A DNA stretch of 64,000 nt from Haloimpatiens massiliensis (GTDB lineage: Bacteria; Bacillota; Clostridia; Clostridiales; Clostridiaceae), in contig NZ_LT854637.1 of assembly GCF_900184255.1 (NCBI RefSeq), positions 245,963-309,962 on the forward strand. Reading direction: 5' to 3'. The translations under genes were made by a program, and so were the position numbers. Positions 34,330-41,720 of the stretch are shown here, piece after piece. The notes beneath the pieces are model-generated. The model did no database searches and was not told the origin of the DNA. It worked only from the letters and a program-made list of their open reading frames with translations. Numbering within the stretch: the first letter of the stretch is position 1; every line of letters starts with the position of its first letter.

Positions 34330-36231
34330 TTAGATATCTAATAAGTTTTTTTCATATGTACAATATAGTTTTCTAAGCTCTTCCATCTTATTATCTAGTT
34401 CTAATTGAAGTTTAGATATAAGGGCTAAATCTTCTTTAATAGTAGCTTCTTTTATTTGACTAAATAGGCTCTTCCTGTCGTAAGTATCTTTCATTATGTA
34501 TTTTCTTAAATCATTTATTTTTATCCAATATGAAAGATCTAAATCTAGAGCTAAATCGTCTAAATGCAATTTCTTAAAGCCTCTAACCTCTTTCATGTAG
34601 TTATTTATTATTCTATGGTTTATTTCCATTAACCATCTTTTAGTAGACGTGGCTTTAAATCCGTTTATCAGTGTATTAGTGAATATGTTTCCTTCCTTTA
34701 AAACAGATACTTTATTTTTACAATTATCTAAAAATGTAAGATTTTCATATACAGTTTCAGGAGCTTTCCCAAAGAAATTATCTCTATCTTCTTTTGAATA
34801 TTTATGGAATACATCGTCCTCACTTCTATACATTCTATATTTTTCTAAATAATCAGCTTCTTCACCATAACCTTTAGATAGTTCTTTTAATAGATCATCT
34901 TCAGTTTTTTCATTTTTAAGGGCGTAATTTATTCCATCCAGCATAGCCATACACATGGAAGCTATACATAAATAAGTATTTGTATGTGGGTTAGGAGATC
35001 TTAATTCAAATCTAGTAGAAAAAGGATTAGCTAAATCTCTAATAAGGGCTAATAGTATAGTTCTATTTCTAGAAGGTACTTCTACTTTGTGACCTAAAGA
35101 AGTGACTATACAAATAGGAGCTTCAAAACCTGGTTTTAATCTCTTAAGAGAGTTATATGTAGAGGAAACAAAAGGACTTATTACTTCATAATTTTTTAAT
35201 ATCCCCATTATAGAAGCATAACCTATAGTGCTTAAAAAATGATCTTTGGTTGCAGTGAATAAATTTATAGTTTTTCCAGATTTACATTTTAGAGTTATAC
35301 TTATGTGGGTATGTTTTCCGCTTCCAGCTACTGAGTCAATTGGTTTTGCTAAAAAAGTAACATCAAGACCATTTAATCTAAAAATTTCTCTTACTAAATT
35401 TTTAATAATAACCTCATTATCTGCAGTTTGGATAGCATTAGAGTATTTCCAATCTATTTCTAACTGTTCCATTATATGTGTGTAGCTTCCGGATTCTCCT
35501 ACTCTTGCTTTTACTCCGCCTACTTCCTTGTGACCCATTTCTGGCTCGAATCCATAATCCTCCATAAGCATTAAACATTGCTCTAGGGAAGTTCTTACAG
35601 AACCTTTAGTTCGTGTCCAGTATTGTTCTTGAAGCACTTGCGATGTGGATAATTCTTCCACATGGGCTTCGTCGTTAGGAGTTTGCACCCAAAATTCTAG
35701 TTCTGTGGCAGAGGTAACTGAAATATCTTCTATGTCTTCAAAGTTTATATTATATGGAATTAAAAGTTTAGGGTTTTCTTTAAATATACTTAGAAGAGAA
35801 GTTTTAAAAAATTGAATGGCATTTTTTAAGATAGAACGAGAGTCTACGGATTTGTTATCATGGTACAAAAAGCAAGGTATTCTAAGTGTTCCTATAGGGT
35901 TACCACTTTTAGGGTCTAAGTGTTCATAATTATAGTCTACAAACCAAGTAGAGTCTTTATCTGCAATCATGTCTATTTTTGCGTTATTTATAGTGGCTAT
36001 ACCGGGTAGTGCTACGGAAGAGCCGTCAGTTTGTATGGCACCTGTTAAAAATCCTTCTATATCGTCTAGGAATAATGATATTGGAATTTTTTCATCTGTA
36101 TCATTTCCTGCTAAATCAATTCCCACAAAAGAAACAAATTTTACTTCAGTATAAGAAGATAATATTTCTTTTAGCTTCTTAGGGGAGTGGTTTTCTTTTG
36201 AAATTCTATACAACAAATCATTCATATTCAT
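34330..36231 (-). CDS. Glutamine synthetase, long atypical form
   Basis: At 633 aa this is much longer than type I (about 445-470) and shorter than type III (about 700) enzymes. The core shows the synthetase pattern: a Thr-Glu-Leu-Glu-Phe metal strand near 180, Gly-Ser-Gly-Lys-His-Thr-His near 304, and Arg-Phe-Glu-Leu-Arg-Ser-Pro-Asn-Pro near 408 with following Tyr-Leu. After about residue 450 comes a roughly 180-residue helical extension ending in a likely coiled coil (600-633). It should make glutamine from glutamate and ammonia. No riboswitch is seen upstream. Confidence 0.82.
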   Translation of the reverse strand: MNMNDLLYRISKENHSPKKLKEILSSYTEVKFVSFVGIDLAGNDTDEKIPISLFLDDIEGFLTGAIQTDGSSVALPGIATINNAKIDMIADKDSTWFVDYNYEHLDPKSGNPIGTLRIPCFLYHDNKSVDSRSILKNAIQFFKTSLLSIFKENPKLLIPYNINFEDIEDISVTSATELEFWVQTPNDEAHVEELSTSQVLQEQYWTRTKGSVRTSLEQCLMLMEDYGFEPEMGHKEVGGVKARVGESGSYTHIMEQLEIDWKYSNAIQTADNEVIIKNLVREIFRLNGLDVTFLAKPIDSVAGSGKHTHISITLKCKSGKTINLFTATKDHFLSTIGYASIMGILKNYEVISPFVSSTYNSLKRLKPGFEAPICIVTSLGHKVEVPSRNRTILLALIRDLANPFSTRFELRSPNPHTNTYLCIASMCMAMLDGINYALKNEKTEDDLLKELSKGYGEEADYLEKYRMYRSEDDVFHKYSKEDRDNFFGKAPETVYENLTFLDNCKNKVSVLKEGNIFTNTLINGFKATSTKRWLMEINHRIINNYMKEVRGFKKLHLDDLALDLDLSYWIKINDLRKYIMKDTYDRKSLFSQIKEATIKEDLALISKLQLELDNKMEELRKLYCTYEKNLLDI

Positions 36232-36426
36232 CCCTCCATGAAAAATAATATGCTAAAAATTCTACATTAATAGCAATTCAATGTCAAGAAAAATGAATTG
36301 GATTTACAGGTTAATTTCATATGAATATTTAAAACAACCTAATAATGGTGAAAAAAAACATTGATTTTTAACATTTTTTAATATTTTATTTGTGTTTTTA
36401 TAGTGTAGTTTGTTAAAATATCTAAG

Positions 36427-36589
36427 TAAGGCACATTCAAATAAATAATAAGTCAGTATGCTAGTTTATTTTTGCGTCATACTGCGTCAGCAGAACCCGC
36501 CGATAGTCTTACCAAAGGCAGAACCTGCTTCCTTGTCTGGCACAAAATATATTAGCATCTTTGAATTGTTATTTCTTTTCATGTACCTA
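36427..36589. repeat. Family B palindromic repeat, full copy
   Basis: A 163-bp copy with TAAGGCACATTCAAATAA at the left, the GC-rich TCATACTGCGTCAGCAGAACC centre, and CTTTTCATGTACCTAA at the right. It fills the gap between the divergent glutamine synthetase and murI genes; murI begins 41 bp after it. Confidence 0.87.
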
Positions 36590-36630
36590 AAAGGATTTAT
36601 ATTTATTTAACACAAGGTGGTGCAGTATAA

Positions 36631-37401
36631 ATGGAAGAAAACAGTAAACCTATAGGAATATTTGATTCAGGTTTAGGCGGATTAAGTGTTTTAAAAGAAG
36701 CTATTAAATTATTGCCTTATGAAGATTTTATATATTATGGAGATACAAAAAATGCACCCTATGGTACTAAGAGTGTAAATGAAATAAGAAAACTTACAAA
36801 TAGTGTGGTGGATTTTCTCTTAGATAAAGAAGTAAAAGCCATAGTTATAGCATGTAATACGGCAACTAGCGCTTCAGTGGATGAACTTAGAAAAAGGTAT
36901 TCTCTGCCTATTATAGGTATAGAACCTGCTTTAAAACCTGCTGTAGAACTTAATAGAAAAGGGAAAATTATAATAATGGCAACTACTGTAACCCTTTCAG
37001 AGAAAAAGTTTAAAAATTTAATGGAAAAATATAAAAAAGATTGTAATATAGTTCCATTGCCTTGCCCTGGATTAATGGAATTCATAGAAAGTGGAAATAT
37101 AGATAGCTTAGAATTAGAAGAATATTTAAAAGGAAAGCTTAATAAATTCACTGACGAACAAATATCATCTATAGTTTTAGGGTGTACCCATTATCCATTT
37201 ATAAAGAATAAATTGTCACAAATTGTAGGTGAGCATGTGCCTATTATTGATGGAAGTATGGGAACTTCTATGCAACTAAAAAGGCAATTGGAGAAAGCAA
37301 GTTTACTTAATAATAGAACAGTTCCAGGGAAACTAACTATATATAACTCTTTAGATACTCAGGAGATTATTGAGCTAAGTTATAAACTTATAAGTATATA
37401 A
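36631..37401 (+). CDS. murI: Glutamate racemase
   Basis: A 256-aa cofactor-independent racemase that makes D-glutamate for peptidoglycan. The two catalytic cysteines are Cys75 (Ala-Cys-Asn-Thr-Ala-Thr) and Cys185 (Gly-Cys-Thr-His-Tyr-Pro). The N-terminal Gly-Ile-Phe-Asp-Ser-Gly-Leu-Gly-Gly motif is also present. Length is standard. The ribosome site AAGGTGGTG lies just before ATG 36631. A family B repeat sits right upstream, so the promoter may lie within or beyond the repeat. Confidence 0.96.
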   Translation: MEENSKPIGIFDSGLGGLSVLKEAIKLLPYEDFIYYGDTKNAPYGTKSVNEIRKLTNSVVDFLLDKEVKAIVIACNTATSASVDELRKRYSLPIIGIEPALKPAVELNRKGKIIIMATTVTLSEKKFKNLMEKYKKDCNIVPLPCPGLMEFIESGNIDSLELEEYLKGKLNKFTDEQISSIVLGCTHYPFIKNKLSQIVGEHVPIIDGSMGTSMQLKRQLEKASLLNNRTVPGKLTIYNSLDTQEIIELSYKLISI

Positions 37402-37422
37402 ACTAAAAACTTTGTGAAAACA

Positions 37423-37570
37423 TTGACAACTAATATGGGATTTGATATAGTATAAATGTAACAAGGAATGAAGAAGATTCTGAAAATAAAAAGTTAATAC
37501 TCATAATATTACACCCTTACTTTATATATTAATTTTGTGGAGCAGTTATTTTAATTGCTCTTTTTGTTTT
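37423..37570 (+). ncRNA. Candidate small RNA or short leader with own promoter and terminator
   Basis: TTGACA (37423-37428), 17-bp spacer and TATAGT (37446-37451) start a transcript. It would end about 110 nt later at a GAGCAGTT/AATTGCTC hairpin (37540-37560) with T-rich tail. No ORF lies inside. It could be an independent sRNA or an attenuated leader of the gene at 37807. The rest of the gap (37571-37806) has no identified feature. Confidence 0.4.
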
Positions 37571-37806
37571 TTTGAACTTTATCAATAACCTTCTGTGTAG
37601 CGCCTAGTCATAAATTTATATAAATATCTTTTGACTTTTATAGATTTATATTAGCTGTTACAAGCACCTTATAATTTTATGGGAATAAAATAATATTACG
37701 ATACGGTGCGGAAATTTCACCGATTTAGATGTAAGGTGGATAGCACAATGATAAGGAGGGAAAATATTTAGTATTCTTATGAAAATACCATGGTGAGGGT
37801 GATGAT

Positions 37807-38247
37807 ATGAAAGGATTTATATTAGATAAAGATGATGAGGAATATTTAAAAAATTATGAACTAAAGGTAATAGATAAAGAGATAATAAAGGAATATGAAT
37901 TTGATAATATAACAATTGCAAATCCCCAAAATAGTAACAGCATATATATAATTAAAAATATATTTATTAGATCAGAAATTAGTAAACTTTATTTAAGTAT
38001 AGGTAGTAGAGGTAGAAAAAATTGTTTTGGAGAAGAAGAGCAAAAATTTCTTTTTTTTAATGATACCATAGAAGAGGGAGAATATATACATTTAATTTGT
38101 ATAGATAATAATAAGGAAAAAAGAATGGAATTGTTGAAAAATAAATGTATAATTTTGTTACCAGAGGGATCTATAAGTATTAAAGTTGACAAGCCTATTA
38201 ATAAGATGGACATAAAAATACTTTGGAGAGAAGAAAATATAGAGTAA
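37807..38247 (+). CDS. Hypothetical acidic protein
   Basis: A 146-aa soluble protein without signal peptide or membrane helices, rich in Ile, Asn, Lys and Glu, likely mostly beta with a Leu-Ser-Ile-Gly-Ser-Arg-Gly-Arg-Lys centre near residue 60. I do not recognise a family. GAGGGTGATGATATG provides a plausible start. It sits in the same orientation as ppiB, 90 bp upstream of it. Confidence 0.55.
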   Translation: MKGFILDKDDEEYLKNYELKVIDKEIIKEYEFDNITIANPQNSNSIYIIKNIFIRSEISKLYLSIGSRGRKNCFGEEEQKFLFFNDTIEEGEYIHLICIDNNKEKRMELLKNKCIILLPEGSISIKVDKPINKMDIKILWREENIE

Positions 38248-38337
38248 AGACTAAAGCATTAAATAAATGGATAATACTATAAAATGTGATATAATTATTT
38301 AAAAATACAAATTAAGTATGTTAAAGGAGAGATAAAC

Positions 38338-38856
38338 ATGGCAAATCCAATAGTTACTATTAAAATGGAAAACGGTGATATAATAAAGGCAGAATTGTAC
38401 CCAGAGGTAGCACCTAATACTGTAAATAATTTTATAAGCTTGATAAATAAAAAGTTCTATGACGGCATATGCTTTCATAGAGTTATACCAGGTTTTGTCA
38501 TTCAAGCAGGATGCCCTCACGGTACAGGAGTAGGTGGTCCAGGATATTCTATAAAAGGAGAATTTAAATCTAACGGATTTAAAAATGATTTAAAGCATAC
38601 TGAAGGTGTTTTATCTATGGCTAGAACTATGGCACCTAATTCTGCTGGCAGCCAATTCTTTATAATGGTAGGAGAGGCTCCACATTTAGATGGACAATAT
38701 GCTGGCTTTGGTAAAGTTACAGAAGGCATGGAGGTTGCTCAAAAGATAGCAGCCACAGAAAGAGACCATAGAGATAATCCAATGGAACCTCAAGTTATGA
38801 AAGAAGTTATTGTAGAAACTTTTGGTGTAGAATATAACGAACCAGAAAAAATGTAG
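38338..38856 (+). CDS. ppiB: Peptidyl-prolyl cis-trans isomerase, cyclophilin type
   Basis: A 172-aa cytoplasmic cyclophilin that speeds proline isomerisation during folding. It has the Phe-His-Arg-Val-Ile active-site strand near residue 42, Gln-Ala-Gly-Cys-Pro-His-Gly-Thr near 54, and Ala-Gly-Ser-Gln-Phe-Phe-Ile near 102, with a Leu-Asp-Gly-Gln-Tyr-Ala-Phe-Gly-type binding loop. There is no export signal. AAGGAGAG precedes the ATG. Confidence 0.95.
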   Translation: MANPIVTIKMENGDIIKAELYPEVAPNTVNNFISLINKKFYDGICFHRVIPGFVIQAGCPHGTGVGGPGYSIKGEFKSNGFKNDLKHTEGVLSMARTMAPNSAGSQFFIMVGEAPHLDGQYAGFGKVTEGMEVAQKIAATERDHRDNPMEPQVMKEVIVETFGVEYNEPEKM

Positions 38857-38927
38857 TAGGGATATTTTAAAATTTATTCAATAGTTAACTATTGTAATAA
38901 GAAACTTATGAGAGAGAAGGGATAACT

Positions 38928-39308
38928 TTGGACAACAACTCTTCTATGCTAGCCTATGGGTTCAGTGATGAAGAAAATGAAATTTTAAATTCTCTATGCA
39001 GTGAAGGATCTTTAAAGTTTAAAATAATAAAAAATACTATGGCTAATATGAAAGTAAAAGATATAGTGAATGGATTGATGATAGAAGTATATGATAAAGA
39101 AATGCCAGAAGAAAAGGCAATATTATTTAACAATATAGAAGACCATAAGCTGGAAGAATTAATAGCTAGAATTAGAGCTAATAAAAATTTAGGGTGCATT
39201 CTTGCGGTGGTTACTAAAACATCAAAAGAATGGACATTTAAAGAACTTTTAAGAGAGCTTTTAAGGGAACGAGAATGGTATAAGAATAACTCTAACAAAA
39301 GGGCATAA
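38928..39308 (+). CDS. DUF3783-family protein
   Basis: A 126-aa soluble protein of the DUF3783 type, small clostridial proteins of unknown function often encoded near metabolic regulators. The first part has an Asp-Glu-Glu-Asn-Glu-Ile-Leu segment; the C-terminal 40 residues contain a Thr-Lys-Thr-Ser-Lys-Glu-Trp-Thr-Phe block and a basic helix. It begins at TTG 38928 behind AGAGAAGGGA. It ends 17 bp before the next gene, implying an operon. Confidence 0.65.
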   Translation: MDNNSSMLAYGFSDEENEILNSLCSEGSLKFKIIKNTMANMKVKDIVNGLMIEVYDKEMPEEKAILFNNIEDHKLEELIARIRANKNLGCILAVVTKTSKEWTFKELLRELLREREWYKNNSNKRA

Positions 39309-39325
39309 AGAAACGAGGTATAAAA

Positions 39326-39997
39326 ATGAGCAGGATCGGGGAAAAAATACAAAAAATACGAAATGAAAAAGGAATAAGTGCAAAGCAATTAGCTAAAAAA
39401 CTAGGAGTTGCTGAAAAGTTTATAACCGAAGTAGAATTAGGAAGAAAGGTTATGAATGAAAATCTTATTGAAAAAGCTTCAAAGGTATTAGGAGAAGATT
39501 TAAATGACTTAACTATGAACTTTAAAGAAGAGGAAAATGATGAAGTAAAAGTCGTAAATAGAAAATTAGGTATAACCAAAGAAAAAGAAGTTTCAGCTGT
39601 TTGGGGAGAGGCGTTTTCATCTATACTAAAGGCTATACCAGTATATGATTATAGCTTAAATAAGGTTTTAGGTAAGAAAACACTTCCTTTAGTATCAAAC
39701 AAAATAGAAGGACATAGTCAAGACAAGGTTTTATTTTTGGCTATAGAAGATGACGATATGATAGGTTTTAGAATAGCGAAAGGTGATATAGCTTTTGGGC
39801 ATACTATAAATGAAGTTGAAAATAACTCTGTTTGTTTATTAGAGCATAAAGGGGAAAGAGTTATAAGACAAATTAAAAAGCTAGGCAACAATAAAGTTCT
39901 TTTAATAAGTAACAGAGGAAATGTAATTACAGAAACCGCAGAAATTAAAAATATTAAACCATTAGTTAAAATAGATAAAGTAGAGATAATACTATAA
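39326..39997 (+). CDS. XRE regulator with degenerate S24/LexA-like domain
   Basis: A 223-aa DNA-binding protein. Residues ~5-58 form a helix-turn-helix of the XRE class (Ile-Ser-Ala-Lys-Gln-Leu-Ala-Lys-Lys-Leu-Gly-Val). Residues ~105-220 resemble a LexA/CI-type S24 peptidase fold. At the site where the catalytic Ser-Met would stand, this protein has Asp-Asp-Met, and the following segment is Lys-Gly-Asp-Ile-Ala-Phe. Self-cleavage is therefore unlikely; the domain may only dimerise or sense a ligand. Target genes are unknown. Confidence 0.75.
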   Translation: MSRIGEKIQKIRNEKGISAKQLAKKLGVAEKFITEVELGRKVMNENLIEKASKVLGEDLNDLTMNFKEEENDEVKVVNRKLGITKEKEVSAVWGEAFSSILKAIPVYDYSLNKVLGKKTLPLVSNKIEGHSQDKVLFLAIEDDDMIGFRIAKGDIAFGHTINEVENNSVCLLEHKGERVIRQIKKLGNNKVLLISNRGNVITETAEIKNIKPLVKIDKVEIIL

Positions 39998-39999
39998 GA

Positions 40000-40060
40000 A
40001 AATTATGACTTTGTCATAATTTTCAGTGTGCTAGTGGGCCAGTGGGCTAGTAAAGGATAA
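40000..40060. terminator. Terminator hairpin with family D-like octamers
   Basis: AAATTATGAC pairs with GTCATAATTT (40000-40022), followed by CTAGTGGG-type words and AGTAAAGGATAAATTTT. This is the mirror of the module at 12160-12221. Confidence 0.7.
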
Positions 40061-40091
40061 ATTTTAATATATAAAAATAGGGTATATCGCA

Positions 40092-40247
40092 TTAAGAAAA
40101 ATCTGTCTTTAAGTCTACAATAAATATATTTAGTGTTACCTTAAAGACAGATTTTTTGGCTCATGCATAAGCTATCAGATGGAAGAACAGCTGACTAAAT
40201 GAGGATTTTCCTCCGCTTCGCTATGTAAAATCTTTAATTTATTTGGC
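40092..40247. repeat. Family C repeat, short form with tail module
   Basis: The outer arms AAAAATCTGTCTTTAAG and CTTAAAGACAGATTTTTT (40096-40168) are joined almost directly, lacking the inner palindrome of the copies at 11444 and 56129. The GAGGATTTTCCTCCGC tail (40200-40247) is retained. Confidence 0.82.
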
Positions 40248-40321
40248 TTATACAAAGGTTAGCTATATAGTAGAGTTGTAGTTAGAGTTACTATGGACAA
40301 TAAAAGATTGAGAGTGAGCTA

Positions 40322-40373
40322 AAACAAAGACTCTAATTTTACATTAAATGTAAAATTAGAGTCTTTGTTTTCC
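40322..40373. terminator. 22-bp perfect hairpin
   Basis: AAACAAAGACTCTAATTTTACA (40322-40343) with its complement at 40349-40370; a strong bidirectional terminator shape, though no gene ends close by. Confidence 0.7.
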
Positions 40374-40484
40374 ATTTTAAAAATTTTCGGATATATGAGC
40401 TTTTAAAGTGTAATCAATTAAAAAAAAGGTTGATATTATAAGCGATATACGTTTTGAATTTGAAGAATTAAAACGGTAAGAAAG

Positions 40485-40772
40485 GTGATTGGTTTAAGAT
40501 TTTACATTTATGGCAATAGAGTTAAAGCAATTAATGAAGTATTAGCTACAGTAGCAGAAGCTGAAGAAATTCCAAAGCAAGCATTTGATATGGAAAGTGG
40601 TGCTAAGGAAGTTTAAAAAATATTTCAAGGACATAAAGTAACATCAATGGATGCATTAGCAATATATAAAAATGCCAATGGGAAAATACAACGTATTAAA
40701 AAGGTTTATGCTTATAGCGAAAAACACAGTTGGTTGGATGGGATAAATAAAAAAACAAAGAATATTTTATAA
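40485..40772 (+). pseudogene. Small gene interrupted by an in-frame stop
   Basis: From a GTG at 40485 the frame runs 43 codons to TAA at 40614-40616. It continues in the same frame for 51 more codons to TAA at 40770. The downstream part has normal protein composition (Met-Asp-Ala-Leu-Ala-Ile-Tyr-Lys, then Glu-Lys-His-Ser-Trp-Leu-Asp-Gly). I do not recognise the family. A single nonsense mutation is the simplest reading. It lies in a gene-poor stretch with other damaged small genes. Confidence 0.5.
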
Positions 40773-40840
40773 TATTATTGCAATTTATAAAAATGATGTT
40801 ATTATTGTATAATAATGTTATTTAAGTAAGGTGGTACTTT

Positions 40841-40951
40841 ATGTTTAATGTTAAAGAGAAGTACTATGTATATGTTAGCTACAATATAGATTTTAATTTG
40901 GTGAACTCTGATGTTAAATCATCTTCTTCAAATGAAGAACATATATTTTAA
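40841..40951 (+). CDS. Possible 36-aa ORF, unknown
   Basis: ATG 40841 follows AAGGTGG and opens 36 codons ending in a Ser-rich, acidic tail. The good ribosome site is the only evidence of expression. It may be the truncated start of a larger decayed gene. Confidence 0.3.
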   Translation: MFNVKEKYYVYVSYNIDFNLVNSDVKSSSSNEEHIF

Positions 40952-41042
40952 ATAGAAAAGATTATCCTAAACGTATATCCAAGTTCAACTTATACAAATA
41001 TAAGATATATAAAATTTTGGCACTAATTAGAAGGAGGAGAAT

Positions 41043-41489
41043 ATTATAAAAAAGAAATTTTTATTAAGTTCCATTATACTGTGTATATTAGTATTAATAA
41101 TTACTTTTTTTATTAAAAATGCTAATTCTAAATTAGTAACTGAAGAAGAATTTTATAGTTTCATAAAACAAGCATATGTAACTGAAAATGGTTATACAGA
41201 AGATATATCTAAGCATATGTCAAAAGAACTATTTGAAAAAATTAATGTTTTTAAAACATATAGAGGGGATTCAACATTTAAAAAACCATATAAAATAAAT
41301 AAGTTTGAATTAAAAATAATTTCTAAAAAAACAGTATTTACCAAAACATATTTTAATATAACATATTCTGTTTCTATAAATGATGCTAATAATAAAGAAG
41401 TAGGTGGATCTTGGGATGTTTCGGTAAAATATATTGTTAAAAAAGTAAATAATACTTGGTATATCATTGATAAAGAAGAAGATGCTTAA
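41043..41489 (+). CDS. Membrane-anchored secreted protein with non-AUG start
   Basis: The frame opens at ATT 41043 (or ATA 41046) right behind GGAGGAG. It encodes a Lys-Lys-Lys signal-anchor (Phe-Leu-Leu then Ile/Leu-rich helix) and an extracellular domain, 148 aa in all. The first ATG in frame is only at 41217, inside the domain and with no ribosome site. The ideal ribosome site plus signal sequence argue that the true start is a rare ATT/ATA codon, or that ATG has mutated. The C-terminal half has a Trp-Asp-Val-Ser-Val-Lys-Tyr beta pattern seen in small NTF2-like or DUF lipoproteins. Function is unknown. Confidence 0.55.
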   Translation: MIKKKFLLSSIILCILVLIITFFIKNANSKLVTEEEFYSFIKQAYVTENGYTEDISKHMSKELFEKINVFKTYRGDSTFKKPYKINKFELKIISKKTVFTKTYFNITYSVSINDANNKEVGGSWDVSVKYIVKKVNNTWYIIDKEEDA

Positions 41490-41500
41490 ATAAAGTTCTT

Positions 41501-41612
41501 AAAAGGGGCTGTGGCATTAAGGAATTTATATACAATATATTGTTTTGCAAGTTTAAAGTTAACACAATATGTTGTAGGATTTATTCTTAGTGTGACAGCC
41601 TCTTTGTTTTTC
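41501..41612. terminator. Long hairpin terminator
   Basis: AGGGGCTGTGGCATTAAGGAA (from 41504) pairs imperfectly with TTATTCTTAGTGTGACAGCCTCT (ending about 41603), enclosing a second inverted repeat (ACAATATATTGT region against AACACAATATGTTGT) and followed by TTTGTTTTT. Confidence 0.65.
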
Positions 41613-41720
41613 ATTTTAAAAATTTTCATAATGCAATGGATAGAAATTAATATTTTAGTAACTTATTAGGTTGAAGTTTCATAGAATATAATGTTAAGCA
41701 ATATTTCGAGGTGAATATTT

